64,000 nt of DNA, taken from NCBI RefSeq assembly GCF_000814845.2, contig NZ_CP010431.2, positions 5,022,001 to 5,086,000 of the forward strand, written 5' to 3'. The notes beneath the pieces were generated by a model, which worked only from the letters and a program-made list of their open reading frames with translations, was not told where the DNA came from and ran no database searches. This stretch comes from Pandoraea sputorum (GTDB taxonomy: Bacteria > Pseudomonadota > Gammaproteobacteria > Burkholderiales > Burkholderiaceae). This document shows, piece after piece, positions 53,035 to 62,717 of this stretch (positions are counted from its first letter, which is position 1; every line of letters starts with the position of its first letter). Both the position numbers and the translations under genes were made by a program.

Positions 53035-53949
53035 TTACGCGAACTGTGTCTGCGGTTCGAACTGGAAGCCGCGCGGGGCGTCTTCTGCACGCTCGAACGT
53101 GACGATTTCGTAGGCTTCCTGTGCGAGAAGCTCGCGCAGCAGCTGATTGTTCAGACCGTGGCCCGACTTATACGCCGTGTACGACGCCAGCAGCGGGTGG
53201 CCGATCACGTACAGGTCGCCGATCGCGTCGAGCAACTTGTGCTTCACGAACTCGTCGTCGTAGCGCAGCCCGTCGTTGTTCAGAATGCGGTACTCGTCGA
53301 GCACAATCGCGTTGTCCATACTGCCGCCGCGCGCGAGTCCCAGCTCACGCAGCATTTCGACTTCATGCGCGAAGCCGAACGTGCGCGCACGTGCGATTTC
53401 CTTCGCGTAGGACGTATCGGCGAAATCGACCTCGAGCGCCTGGCCCGTGCGATCCACGGCCGGGTGACGGAAGTCGATGGTGAACTTGAGCTTGAAGCCG
53501 TCGTACGGTTCGAGACGGGCAAGCTTGTCGCCTTCGCGAATCTCGACCGGCTTCGTCACGCGGATGAATTTCTTGGCAGCGGCCTGCTCTTCGATGCCGG
53601 CCGACTGGATCAGGAAGACGAACGTCGCAGCGCTACCGTCCATGATCGGAATTTCTTCTGCGGTGACGTCGACGTACAAATTGTCGATGCCCAGCCCCGC
53701 GCATGCCGACATCAGGTGTTCCACGGTGGACACCCGCGCACCATCCTTCTGCAACACCGACGCAAGACGCGTGTCGCCAATCGCCATCGCCGACGCCGGA
53801 ATCTCTACAGGAGGATTCAGATCGGTACGGCAGAAGACAATGCCCGTATCGGGCGGCGCCGGACGCAGCGACAACTCGACCTTGCGACCGGAGTGCAAGC
53901 CGATGCCGACTGTCTTGGCGATGGATTTGAGAGTGCGCTGCTTAAGCAT
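53035..53949 (-). CDS. lpxC: UDP-3-O-acyl-N-acetylglucosamine deacetylase
   Basis: LpxC is the committed zinc-dependent step of lipid A synthesis. The 304-residue protein starts [41 protein letters not shown]. It has the zinc-site regions [15 protein letters not shown] and [18 protein letters not shown], and [15 protein letters not shown]. The gene lies at the end of the dcw cluster, as in most proteobacteria, with a TATAAT element 43 bases upstream and a 560-base gap to ftsZ. With LpxO at 3.1 kb the window has two lipid A enzymes. Confidence 0.98.
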   Translation of the reverse strand: MLKQRTLKSIAKTVGIGLHSGRKVELSLRPAPPDTGIVFCRTDLNPPVEIPASAMAIGDTRLASVLQKDGARVSTVEHLMSACAGLGIDNLYVDVTAEEIPIMDGSAATFVFLIQSAGIEEQAAAKKFIRVTKPVEIREGDKLARLEPYDGFKLKFTIDFRHPAVDRTGQALEVDFADTSYAKEIARARTFGFAHEVEMLRELGLARGGSMDNAIVLDEYRILNNDGLRYDDEFVKHKLLDAIGDLYVIGHPLLASYTAYKSGHGLNNQLLRELLAQEAYEIVTFERAEDAPRGFQFEPQTQFA

Positions 53950-54508
53950 GCTATTTATTAAAACTATCAGACGCTAAGGATCATAGATCGAATTATATCA
54001 GATCGGCGCCTTCATCGCTGTGCCACAAACACAACGCTTCGTTACCAAACATTCCGGATGTTGCCTCATCGGATTGTCCCTACCAATATCACGATACGAA
54101 ATGACGCATTTGCGAAAATCGGCTTTTTCCATCTTAGACGTCAGGCTATACACCTGCGCGCCCATTAATTTTCGGGGCACCCCGGCCACTGCGACGGAGG
54201 CAAGCCGCAGCGGTCGGGGGGACAGATTCGCGAGACCGGGTCAGGGATCACGAACGCTTACCCGTAACGTCCGTCATCTGTGAGGCGTCGACACCTTTTG
54301 CGACTCTGGTCGTCGCAACCACAAGGCATCACCGCGCATCACAACCTTGCCGTATCGTCCCTCGGACCCGTACCGGGGCGCGCCTTCCCCACGCCACAGG
54401 GCATGGTAGTTGGAGCGACGGCGAATCCTCACGACGACCTGCGTAGGTCTCGCGATTCCCAAGGTGCGGCGGCGCCAGGCACTGGCACCCGGCCCGCGCG
54501 CAACCTTG
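53950..54508. other. ftsZ-lpxC intergenic region
   Basis: I see no supported gene in these 559 bases. The lpxC-proximal 220 bases are clearly AT-richer than the surroundings and contain the candidate lpxC promoter. Short frames on either strand (for example 53998-54189 minus and 54020-54283 plus) show no recognisable domain. The ftsZ-proximal half is GC-rich, with no strong hairpin identified. Confidence 0.55.
53992..53997 (-). promoter_or_regulatory. Candidate -10 element of lpxC
   Basis: On the minus strand the sequence reads TATAAT within CTGATATAATTCG, 43 bases upstream of the lpxC ATG and in an AT-rich island. No convincing -35 was found. Confidence 0.45.
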
Positions 54509-55699
54509 TCAGTCGGCTTGCTTGCGCAGGAAAGCCGGGATGTCGTACGTGTCGACACCCTTTTCCTGCAACGCAGCGACGTGCGAAGCTGCGGTCTCAC
54601 GCGTGCTGCGCCACACGGCCGGCGTATCGAGCGCGCCGTAGTCCGTACCGGCAGCCTGACCGACGTTCGGCACGTGGCCGGTCGCGATCGGCATATTGTC
54701 GGTACCGGTCTTGAGCAGCGTCATCGGTGCAGCGGCCTTCTTCGCAACAGCACGGCCCAGGCCGGTTGCCACGACGGTCACGCGCAGTGCATCGCCCATC
54801 TTGTCGTCGTAGACGGTACCGAAAATCACGGTCGCGTCTTCGGCGGCGTAGCTCTTGATGGTGTTCATCACTTCACGCGTTTCCGACAGACGCAGCGAAC
54901 GCGATGCCGTGATGTTCACCAGCACGCCACGCGCGCCCGACAGATCCACGCCTTCGAGCAGCGGGCTTGCCACGGCTTGCTCGGCGGCCAGACGCGCACG
55001 ATCGACACCGGCAACCGTCGCCGTACCCATCATCGCCTTGCCTTGCTCGCCCATCACCGTCTTCACGTCTTCAAAGTCGACGTTCACCAGACCGTCGACG
55101 TTGATGATTTCGGCGATGCCGGCCACGGCGTTATGCAGCACGTCGTCGGCGCACTGGAAGCACTTGTCCATCTCGGCATCGTCGCCCATGACTTCGAACA
55201 GCTTGTCATTGAGCACGACGATCAGCGAGTCGACGTTGTCTTCCAGTTCCTGTGCGCCCGTCTCGGCCACACGCATACGCTTGCCGCCTTCGAACTCGAA
55301 CGGCTTGGACACCACGCCGACGGTCAGAATGCCCATTTCCTTGGCGATCTGCGCCACCACCGGCGCTGCGCCCGTGCCCGTACCGCCGCCCATGCCGGCG
55401 GTGATGAACACCATGTGCGCGCCACGCAGGGCGTCGGCCACGCGCTCGCGCGCTTCTTCAGCGGCCGAGCGGCCCATTTCCGGCTTCGCGCCTGCACCCA
55501 GACCGGTCTTGCCGAGCTGAATGTTCACGCTGGCCTGCGAGCGGCCCAGTGCCTGAGCGTCGGTGTTCATGGCGATGAATTCCACGCCTTGCACACCACG
55601 GTTGATCATGTGCTGGACGGCATTGCCGCCAGCGCCACCAACACCCACCACCTTGATGATGGTGCCGTTGGTTTCCGTTTCCAACATTTCGAAGTTCAT
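54509..55699 (-). CDS. ftsZ: Cell division protein FtsZ
   Basis: FtsZ is the tubulin-like GTPase forming the Z ring. The 396-residue protein has KVVGVGGAGGNAVQHM, the GTP signature MGGGTGTGAAPV (about 103-113), NVDFEDVKTVM and the conserved C-terminal peptide YDIPAFLRKQAD that binds FtsA and ZipA, reached through a variable linker (about 320-380). It follows ftsA by 117 bases in the usual order. Confidence 0.99.
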   Translation of the reverse strand: MNFEMLETETNGTIIKVVGVGGAGGNAVQHMINRGVQGVEFIAMNTDAQALGRSQASVNIQLGKTGLGAGAKPEMGRSAAEEARERVADALRGAHMVFITAGMGGGTGTGAAPVVAQIAKEMGILTVGVVSKPFEFEGGKRMRVAETGAQELEDNVDSLIVVLNDKLFEVMGDDAEMDKCFQCADDVLHNAVAGIAEIINVDGLVNVDFEDVKTVMGEQGKAMMGTATVAGVDRARLAAEQAVASPLLEGVDLSGARGVLVNITASRSLRLSETREVMNTIKSYAAEDATVIFGTVYDDKMGDALRVTVVATGLGRAVAKKAAAPMTLLKTGTDNMPIATGHVPNVGQAAGTDYGALDTPAVWRSTRETAASHVAALQEKGVDTYDIPAFLRKQAD

Positions 55700-55816
55700 A
55701 GCGCCTCCAGTGAATTAAAAGCAGATCCGGTACTGCGGGTCACGTGCCGCTCGGGTAAGCCGCGCGTGTTTTCAACACCGAATCCACACCCCTCATAAAC
55801 TCTGTAAAAAGACAAC

Positions 55817-57049
55817 TTAAAAATTGCTGAAGAACCAGTCGCGCATCCGCGTCCAGACCTGGTTCGCTTGCCCCGACTGCACAGCGACCTTGCGGCCGCG
55901 CATGCGTTGGGAACGTCCTTCGAGCAGCAGCCCCATCGCCGTGGCGTAGCGCGGGCTGCGCACCACGTCGGCCAGACCGCCTGCGTATTCCGGCACACCG
56001 ATGCGCACGGGCTTGAGGAAGATGTCCTCGCCCAGCTCGACCATGCCCGGCATCATTGCCGCGCCGCCGGTGAGCACGATGCCCGAGGACAGCAGTTCTT
56101 CGTAACCCGACTCGCGCACCACTTGCTGCACCAGCGAGAACAGCTCTTCGACACGCGGCTCGATCACCGCAGCCAGCGCCTGACGCGAGAGCGTGCGCGG
56201 ACCGCGCTCGCCCAGCCCCGGCACTTCGATCATTTCGTCCGGATCGGCCAGCGACTGCTTGGCGATGCCGTGCTGAATCTTGATGTCTTCCGCATCCGGC
56301 GTCGGCGTGCGAACGGCCATCGCGATATCGCTCGTGATCTGATCGCCCGCAATCGGAATCACGGCCGTGTGACGGATCGCCCCTTCGCTGAAGATCGCGA
56401 TGTCGGTCGTGCCACCGCCGATGTCGATCAGCACCACACCGAGTTCCTTCTCGTCTTCCGTGAGCACCGAGATGCTCGACGCCAGCGGTTGCAGAATCAG
56501 GTCGTTCACTTCGAGGCCACAACGGCGCACGCACTTGACGATGTTCTGTGCCGCCGACACCGCGCCGGTCACGATATGCACCTTCACTTCGAGACGGATA
56601 CCGCTCATGCCGATCGGCTCGCGCACATCTTCCTGACCGTCGATGATGAATTCCTGCGTGAGGATATGCAGCACCTGCTGATCGGTCGGGATGTTGATTG
56701 CCTTGGCCGTTTCGATGACGCGCGCCACGTCGGCCTGCGTCACTTCCTTGTCCTTGATCGCCACCATGCCGCTCGAATTGAAGCTGCGGATGTGACTGCC
56801 GGCGATACCGGTGAACACGTTGGTGATCTTGCAGTCGGCCATCAGCTCCGCTTCTTCGAGCGCACGCTGAATGGACTGCACTGTGGCCTCAATGTTCACC
56901 ACCACGCCCTTTTTCAGGCCGCGCGATTCACTCTGGCCGAGGCCGATGACTTCATAGCGGCCTTCAGGGCGCAGTTCGGCCACCACCGCCACGACTTTCG
57001 ACGTGCCGATATCGAGGGCGACCAACAGATCCTTGTAATCTTTGCTCAT
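55817..57049 (-). CDS. ftsA: Cell division protein FtsA
   Basis: FtsA is the actin-like protein that tethers FtsZ to the membrane. The 410-residue protein begins MSKDYKDLLVALDIGTSKVVAVVAEL (phosphate 1 motif) and has VLIDIGGGTTDIAIFSEGAI (phosphate 2), VLTGGAAMMPGMVELGEDIF (adenosine motif) and a C-terminal amphipathic helix (TRMRDWFFSNF) for membrane binding. It starts 22 bases after ftsQ. Confidence 0.98.
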   Translation of the reverse strand: MSKDYKDLLVALDIGTSKVVAVVAELRPEGRYEVIGLGQSESRGLKKGVVVNIEATVQSIQRALEEAELMADCKITNVFTGIAGSHIRSFNSSGMVAIKDKEVTQADVARVIETAKAINIPTDQQVLHILTQEFIIDGQEDVREPIGMSGIRLEVKVHIVTGAVSAAQNIVKCVRRCGLEVNDLILQPLASSISVLTEDEKELGVVLIDIGGGTTDIAIFSEGAIRHTAVIPIAGDQITSDIAMAVRTPTPDAEDIKIQHGIAKQSLADPDEMIEVPGLGERGPRTLSRQALAAVIEPRVEELFSLVQQVVRESGYEELLSSGIVLTGGAAMMPGMVELGEDIFLKPVRIGVPEYAGGLADVVRSPRYATAMGLLLEGRSQRMRGRKVAVQSGQANQVWTRMRDWFFSNF

Positions 57050-57071
57050 AGCGTGTGTAAGTCCTGAAGTC

Positions 57072-57905
57072 TCACTGGCTTCGCTTTACCGGCGCGACAG
57101 GTTTCGCCGCCGGCTTCTGCGAATCCCGCTTTTGCACGGGTGTCGCGGCAAGCTTCTTGGCCTGTTCTTCGCTCAAGAAACGCATGCCTGCGGCACGCAC
57201 TGCAAAACCGTTCGGGTACCGCAGATCGGCATACTCGATCTGATTTCCCCAGCGTGCCGCTACCTGCGGATACGCCTGTACGAAGCGTCGGCTGCGCGTG
57301 GCGAGGGTCTCGGGGGTCCGCTCCCGCCCCAGCGCCAGTTGCACGCCCCCTGCGAGCCGCACGCCCCAGGCGTAGCGATTCGACAGCGTGACGGCTTCGG
57401 GTTTCATATTCAGCGGCGCGAACCACTTCACGAAGTCGTAGTACCGCGCCGTCACATCCTTCTCGCTGCCCGGTGGCCCCGCGAACTCCGGCAACTTGCC
57501 GTCGTCCTCGGCTTCCGCCAGGTTGGCTGCGAACAACTCGCCGTCCACACTCACCAGACGGCCGTCGTTCCACGTGGCCAGCGGTTTGTACTCCTCGATC
57601 GTCACCGCGAGCTGGTTCGGCCAGACACGCCGCACGCTCGCATGACGCACCCAGGGCACTGCTTCGAACGCCGCTCGCGTGGCGTCCAGATCGATCGTGA
57701 AGAAGTTGCCCTTCAGCCTCGAGACCGCATTCGCCCGCAAAGTCGGTCCGTTGATGTGGGACACGTCCCCATCGATCTGAATCGCCTTGAGCGTGAAAAC
57801 CGGCCGCTGAATCAGCCAATGACCGCCCGCCGCGAGCGCCGCCAGCACGACGAGCGCGACGAGCACACTCGCAATGGCGTTGAGCAGGCGTACGTTGTGC
57901 CACAT
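57072..57905 (-). CDS. ftsQ: Cell division protein FtsQ
   Basis: FtsQ is a bitopic divisome protein that recruits FtsB and FtsL. The 277-residue protein has a short cytosolic N-terminus, one membrane helix (AIASVLVALVVLAALAAGGHWLI), a POTRA domain (FTLKAIQIDGDVSHINGPTLRANAVSRLKGNFFTIDLDATRAAFEAVPWVRHASVRRVWPNQLAVTI) and the beta domain (LPEFAGPPGSE). The tail is Lys/Pro-rich. ddlB precedes it by 47 bases. Confidence 0.96.
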   Translation of the reverse strand: MWHNVRLLNAIASVLVALVVLAALAAGGHWLIQRPVFTLKAIQIDGDVSHINGPTLRANAVSRLKGNFFTIDLDATRAAFEAVPWVRHASVRRVWPNQLAVTIEEYKPLATWNDGRLVSVDGELFAANLAEAEDDGKLPEFAGPPGSEKDVTARYYDFVKWFAPLNMKPEAVTLSNRYAWGVRLAGGVQLALGRERTPETLATRSRRFVQAYPQVAARWGNQIEYADLRYPNGFAVRAAGMRFLSEEQAKKLAATPVQKRDSQKPAAKPVAPVKRSQ

Positions 57906-57952
57906 GGCGATTTGCTTTCCGTATCAGGGCGTTCTTCAACGCGTTCAATGTC

Positions 57953-58936
57953 TTACTCGGGTTTCCACTGCGCGTTCGGATGCAGATCGAGCGTCGCAGT
58001 TGCCAGAATTTCAACCACCAGGTCTTCGTACGACAGGCCCGCCGCGCGCGCCGAAATCGGCACCAGCGAGTGACCGGTCATGCCCGGCGACGTATTGATC
58101 TCCAACAGGTACGGCTTGTTATCGCGCTTGCGCAGCATCACGTCGGCACGGGCCCACCCACGGCAGCCGAGCACGAGGTAGGCGCGCAACACGAGGCGCT
58201 GCACTTCCTCTTGCAAGGACACCGACAACGGCGGCGGGCATTCGTAGCGCGTGTCGTCCTTGAAGTACTTGTTCTGGTAGTCGTAGTTCGCGTCCGGCGC
58301 GACGATACGGATAACCGGCAGCGAACGGGCGGCATTCGCACCCTTCGTGCCCACGCCAAGCACCGGCACGGTCAACTCGTCGCCGTCGATGAACTCTTCG
58401 GCAAGCACGTCCGGGTCGAGCGCCACCGCCTTCTCGAACGCCGCCTTCAGTTGCGAGGCTTCCGTGACCTTCGTCAGACCGATGGTCGAACCTTCTCGCG
58501 ACGGCTTGACGATGAGCGGCAATCCGAGATCGCGCGCGACGGCATCGAAGTCGGTGTCGGCATTCAGCATCGTGAAGCGCGGCGTCGGCAGCCCTTCGTT
58601 GATCCAGATGCGCTTGGTCATCTCCTTGTCCATCGCCAGCGCGGAAGCCAACACGCCACTGCCGGTGTACGGCACACCCAGATGTTCGAGCGCGCCCTGA
58701 ATCGTGCCGTCTTCGCCGTAGCGGCCATGCAATGCGATGAACACACGGTCGAACTTCTGCTCGGCGAGCGCGGCGAGATCATGCATACCCGTATCGAATG
58801 CATGCGCATCGACGCCGCGCGAGCGCAGCGCTTCGAGCACACCATTGCCCGAAATCAGCGAGATCTGACGCTCGGCCGAGCGCCCGCCCATCAGGACGCC
58901 AACCTTGCCGAAACGTTTCGGATCGAAAGCACTCAC
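57953..58936 (-). CDS. ddlB: D-alanine--D-alanine ligase
   Basis: Ddl makes the D-Ala-D-Ala dipeptide for peptidoglycan precursors. The 327-residue protein has [69 protein letters not shown], the ATP-grasp segments [19 protein letters not shown] and the C-terminal [17 protein letters not shown] chose the GTG at 58936, preceded by AAGGAG at good distance; it lies one base past the murC stop. Confidence 0.97.
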   Translation of the reverse strand: MSAFDPKRFGKVGVLMGGRSAERQISLISGNGVLEALRSRGVDAHAFDTGMHDLAALAEQKFDRVFIALHGRYGEDGTIQGALEHLGVPYTGSGVLASALAMDKEMTKRIWINEGLPTPRFTMLNADTDFDAVARDLGLPLIVKPSREGSTIGLTKVTEASQLKAAFEKAVALDPDVLAEEFIDGDELTVPVLGVGTKGANAARSLPVIRIVAPDANYDYQNKYFKDDTRYECPPPLSVSLQEEVQRLVLRAYLVLGCRGWARADVMLRKRDNKPYLLEINTSPGMTGHSLVPISARAAGLSYEDLVVEILATATLDLHPNAQWKPE

Positions 58937-58937
58937 G

Positions 58938-60347
58938 TCAAACTCCTTGCTGAACTTGCAACTTGCCGGGCACCGCGCCGATGGACCCGGCACCCATGGT
59001 GATTACGACGTCGCCCGCACGGGCGACTTGCAGAATGGCGTCGGGCAGTTGCGCGACGTCTTCCACGAAAACGGGTTCCACCTTGCCCGCGACACGCAAA
59101 GCGCGCGCCAGCGCACGACCGTCGGCAGCCACGATGGGCGCCTCACCGGCCGAATAGACTTCGCCGAGCACGACGGCATCCGCATCGGAGAGCACTTTCA
59201 CGAAGTCCTCGAAGCAGTCGCGCGTACGCGTGTACCGATGCGGCTGGAACGCCAGCACGATGCGACGACCGGGAAACGCACCGCGCGCTGCGGCCAGTGT
59301 TGCCGCCATCTCGACCGGGTGATGACCGTAGTCGTCGATCAACGTGAACGAGCCGGTGCCACTGGACTTCGGCAGCGAGATTTCGCCATATCGCTGAAAA
59401 CGTCGGCCCACGCCGTTAAATTCCGCCAGCGCCTGTTGAATCGCAGCGTCCGGCACTTCGAGTTCGGTCGCGATCGCAATCGCGGCCAGCGCATTGCGCA
59501 CGTTGTGCTCGCCCGGCAGGTTGAGCGTGATATCGAGCGGTGCCGCACCCGCGCCAAACTTACGCAGCACGGTGAAGCGCATCTGTCCGCCGTCTGCGCG
59601 CACGTCGATGGCGCGCACCTGCGCGTCGTCCGACAGGCCATAACGCACGATCGGCTTCGAGACGAACGGAAGGATTTCGCGCACGTTCGGATCGTCGACA
59701 CACAGTACCGCGATGCCGTAGAACGGCAGACGCTGCGTGAAGGCGACGAAGGATTGCTTCAGACGGGCAAAGTCGTGCCCGTATGTATCCATGTGATCGG
59801 CATCGATGTTCGTGATGACTTCGATGACCGGATTCAGATTCAGGAACGAGGCGTCCGATTCGTCCGCCTCGACCACGATGAAATCACCCGTGCCGAGTTT
59901 CGCGTTCGCCCCGGCGCTGTTCAGACGGCCGCCGATCACGAACGTCGGATCGAGCCCGCCCTGCGCAAGCACGCTGGCCACGAGACTCGTCGTGGTCGTC
60001 TTGCCGTGCGTGCCCGCAATGGCGACGCCCTGCTTCAGACGCATGAGTTCCGCGAGCATCAGCGCGCGCGGCACGATCGGAATCTGACGTGCACGGCCTG
60101 CGAGCACTTCCGGGTTGTCCGCCGTGATGGCGGTGGAGACGACGATGGCGTCGGCCCCTTCGATATGTTCGGCAGCATGGCCGCGTGCAATACGCGCGCC
60201 AAGACCGGCGAGACGCTGCGTGACCGCGTTGTCGCCGAGATCGGAGCCGCTCACCTGATAACCCAGGTTAAGCAACACCTCGGCAATGCCGCTCATGCCC
60301 GAGCCGCCAATGCCGACGAAGTGAATATGTTTGACGATGTGTTTCAT
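58938..60347 (-). CDS. murC: UDP-N-acetylmuramate--L-alanine ligase
   Basis: MurC adds the first amino acid of the stem peptide. The 469-residue protein starts [36 protein letters not shown] and has the ATP loop [10 protein letters not shown] (111-120), [14 protein letters not shown] and [14 protein letters not shown]. The stop is one base from the murG stop/start junction region, and the ATG follows within 2 bases of the murG end. It shares the Mur ligase fold with mpl and murD in this window. Confidence 0.98.
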   Translation of the reverse strand: MKHIVKHIHFVGIGGSGMSGIAEVLLNLGYQVSGSDLGDNAVTQRLAGLGARIARGHAAEHIEGADAIVVSTAITADNPEVLAGRARQIPIVPRALMLAELMRLKQGVAIAGTHGKTTTTSLVASVLAQGGLDPTFVIGGRLNSAGANAKLGTGDFIVVEADESDASFLNLNPVIEVITNIDADHMDTYGHDFARLKQSFVAFTQRLPFYGIAVLCVDDPNVREILPFVSKPIVRYGLSDDAQVRAIDVRADGGQMRFTVLRKFGAGAAPLDITLNLPGEHNVRNALAAIAIATELEVPDAAIQQALAEFNGVGRRFQRYGEISLPKSSGTGSFTLIDDYGHHPVEMAATLAAARGAFPGRRIVLAFQPHRYTRTRDCFEDFVKVLSDADAVVLGEVYSAGEAPIVAADGRALARALRVAGKVEPVFVEDVAQLPDAILQVARAGDVVITMGAGSIGAVPGKLQVQQGV

Positions 60348-60348
60348 T

Positions 60349-61452
60349 TCAATCCTTGGCCAGAGCCGCGCACACGCGCGCCACTTGTTCGGTGGCGTCC
60401 GGCTTGGCGAGCGCCCTGGCTTTCTCTCCCATCGCGAGCAGCGATTCGCGCGTCTGACGGCGCAACCACTCGGCCAGGGTCTCGACCGACAGCTCGCGCT
60501 GGTCGATCAGCGTTGCCGCGCCCTTGTCGGCGAGGAAACGCGCATTCGTTGTCTGGTGGTCGTCGACCGCGTGCGGGAACGGCACGAACAGTGCCGCCAC
60601 GCCCGCCGCCGCCACTTCGGCCACCGTCATCGCGCCCGCCCGGCAGATCACCAGATCCGCCCCGGCATAGGCCGCGACCATGTTGTCGATGAACGGCAGT
60701 GCTTCGACCGTCACCCCCGCTGCGGCGTAATTCGCCTGCAACGTCTGAATATGTTTGACGCCCGCCTGATGCGTGACCTGCGGACGATCTTCGCGCGGCA
60801 GCTTCGCCAGCGCCTTCGGCACGATTTCGTTGAGCACCGTCGCGCCCAGACTTCCCCCGACGACCAGAATGCGCAGCGGTCCGGTACGCGCGTTGTAGCG
60901 CTCGGCCGGTTCGGCCATCTCGTCGAAGTCGGCGCGAATCGGATTGCCGACCCACTCGCCCCCCGGAATCGTGTCGGGGAACGCGAGCAACACCTTGTCC
61001 GCCACGCGCGCGAGCACCTTGTTCGCCATGCCCGCCACCGAGTTCTGTTCGTGCAACACCAGCGGACGCCCCAACAGCGACGCCATCATCCCCGCCGGGA
61101 ACGTGATGTAGCCGCCCATGCCGAGCACGACGTTCGGCTTCGCGCGACGAATCGCACCGATGCTCTGCCAGAACGCGCGCAGCAGATTGAGCGGCAGCAG
61201 GAACTTGGTCATCAAGCCCTTACCGCGCAACCCGCCGAACTTCACGAACTCCATCGGAATGTCGTACTTCGGCACCAGCGTGGCTTCCATGCCGGACGGG
61301 TTGCCGAGCCAGACCACGCGCCACCCCTGCACACGCAGGAAGTTGGCGACCGCGAGCCCCGGGAAGACGTGACCGCCCGTGCCGCCGGCCATGACCAGCA
61401 GCGTGCGTGTCTTCGTCTGCGGTGCCGGCATCGCGGTAGCGCGCTCGGTCAT
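60349..61452 (-). CDS. murG: Lipid II synthase MurG (GlcNAc transferase)
   Basis: MurG transfers GlcNAc from UDP-GlcNAc to lipid I at the inner face of the membrane. The 367-residue protein has an N-terminal extension, then [23 protein letters not shown] (GGTGGH at 23-28), [42 protein letters not shown] and [25 protein letters not shown]. The ATG at 61452 overlaps the ftsW stop (ATGA); the frame stays open far upstream but that part reads through ftsW. Confidence 0.98.
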   Translation of the reverse strand: MTERATAMPAPQTKTRTLLVMAGGTGGHVFPGLAVANFLRVQGWRVVWLGNPSGMEATLVPKYDIPMEFVKFGGLRGKGLMTKFLLPLNLLRAFWQSIGAIRRAKPNVVLGMGGYITFPAGMMASLLGRPLVLHEQNSVAGMANKVLARVADKVLLAFPDTIPGGEWVGNPIRADFDEMAEPAERYNARTGPLRILVVGGSLGATVLNEIVPKALAKLPREDRPQVTHQAGVKHIQTLQANYAAAGVTVEALPFIDNMVAAYAGADLVICRAGAMTVAEVAAAGVAALFVPFPHAVDDHQTTNARFLADKGAATLIDQRELSVETLAEWLRRQTRESLLAMGEKARALAKPDATEQVARVCAALAKD

Positions 61453-62717
61453 ACCTTGCCTCCCCGCATCAGCACGCGGTTTTCGTAATCCACCCGCAGC
61501 AAGATCGCCACGGCCACACAGTTGAGCAAGATGCCCGAGCCGCCGTAACTGACCAGCGGCAACGTCAGCCCCTTGGTCGGCAGCAGGCCGAGATTCACGC
61601 CCATATTGATGAAGGTCTGCGCCCCCAGCCACACGCCCACGCCCTTGGCGAGCAGCCCGGCGAACGTGCGCTCCAGCGCCAGCGCCTGACGTCCGATTTC
61701 GAACGCGCGGCGTACCAGCCAGTAAAAGAGCAGGATGACGACCAGCACGCCGACGAACCCGAACTCCTCGCCGATCACCGCGAGGATGAAGTCGGTGTGC
61801 GCTTCGGGCAGGTAGTGCAGTTTTTCGATGCTGCCGCCGAGCCCCACGCCGGTCCATTCGCCGCGTCCGAACGCGATGAGCGAGTGCGTCAGCTGATAAG
61901 CCTTGCCGAGGGCGTAGTCTTCGCGCCACGGATCGAGATATGCAAAGATCCGCTCGCGACGCCACGGCGACAGCCAGATCAGCATCGCGAACGTGCCGAC
62001 TGCCGTGAGCGCCAGACCGCCGAACAAGCGTCCGTTCACGCCGCCAAGGAAAAGAATGCCCATGGCGATGGCCGCGACCACCATGAACGCGCCCATGTCC
62101 GGCTCGAGCAGCAGCAGCATGCCGACGAACACGACGGCAATCCCCATCGGCAGGAAGCCCTTGCCGAAGCTCTGCATGAACTCCTGCTTACGCACGGTAT
62201 AGTTCGCGGCGTACAGCGTGACGGCGAGCTTCATGATTTCGGACGGCTGAAGGTTCAGCACGCCAAACGGAATCCAGCGCTTCGACCCGTTCACGCCTTT
62301 GCCCACGTGCGGGATCAGCACGATCACCAGCAGCAGCAGCGCCAGCAGAAAGAGCTTCGGCGCGAGCTTGTCCATCGTCTTGACCGGAATCCGGAAGGTG
62401 ATGACCGCCGCGACCAGCCCGATCGTGAGCGACACGATGTGACGACCGAGGAAGTGGAACGTCGAATAACCGCTGTACTTCGGCGAGTCCGGCAACGCGA
62501 CCGACGCCGAATAGACCATGATCAGACCGAGCGACAGCAGCGAGATCACCACCCATACGAGTGCGTGATCGTATTCGAGCATGCGCGAGCGCGTCGGCTT
62601 GATGCTGCCGAGCGTGCGGTTCGCCGCCGTGGTCGCTGCGCCCGGCGCATTGGCCGTGCCCGCACCGGCGAAACCGGCCTGACGCTTCTTGCTGAAGAAC
62701 GACTTGATACGGTTCAT
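61449..62717 (-). CDS. ftsW: Septal peptidoglycan glycosyltransferase FtsW
   Basis: FtsW is the SEDS glycosyltransferase of the divisome, partner of FtsI. The 422-residue protein has about ten membrane helices, with the family motifs [96 protein letters not shown] loop and [21 protein letters not shown]. It overlaps murD and murG by ATGA junctions. Confidence 0.98.
   Translation of the reverse strand: MNRIKSFFSKKRQAGFAGAGTANAPGAATTAANRTLGSIKPTRSRMLEYDHALVWVVISLLSLGLIMVYSASVALPDSPKYSGYSTFHFLGRHIVSLTIGLVAAVITFRIPVKTMDKLAPKLFLLALLLLVIVLIPHVGKGVNGSKRWIPFGVLNLQPSEIMKLAVTLYAANYTVRKQEFMQSFGKGFLPMGIAVVFVGMLLLLEPDMGAFMVVAAIAMGILFLGGVNGRLFGGLALTAVGTFAMLIWLSPWRRERIFAYLDPWREDYALGKAYQLTHSLIAFGRGEWTGVGLGGSIEKLHYLPEAHTDFILAVIGEEFGFVGVLVVILLFYWLVRRAFEIGRQALALERTFAGLLAKGVGVWLGAQTFINMGVNLGLLPTKGLTLPLVSYGGSGILLNCVAVAILLRVDYENRVLMRGGKV

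Noticed and set aside
54020-54283. Small plus-strand frame in the ftsZ-lpxC gap
   Set aside because: No domain, no good ribosome binding site and overlap with the likely lpxC promoter.
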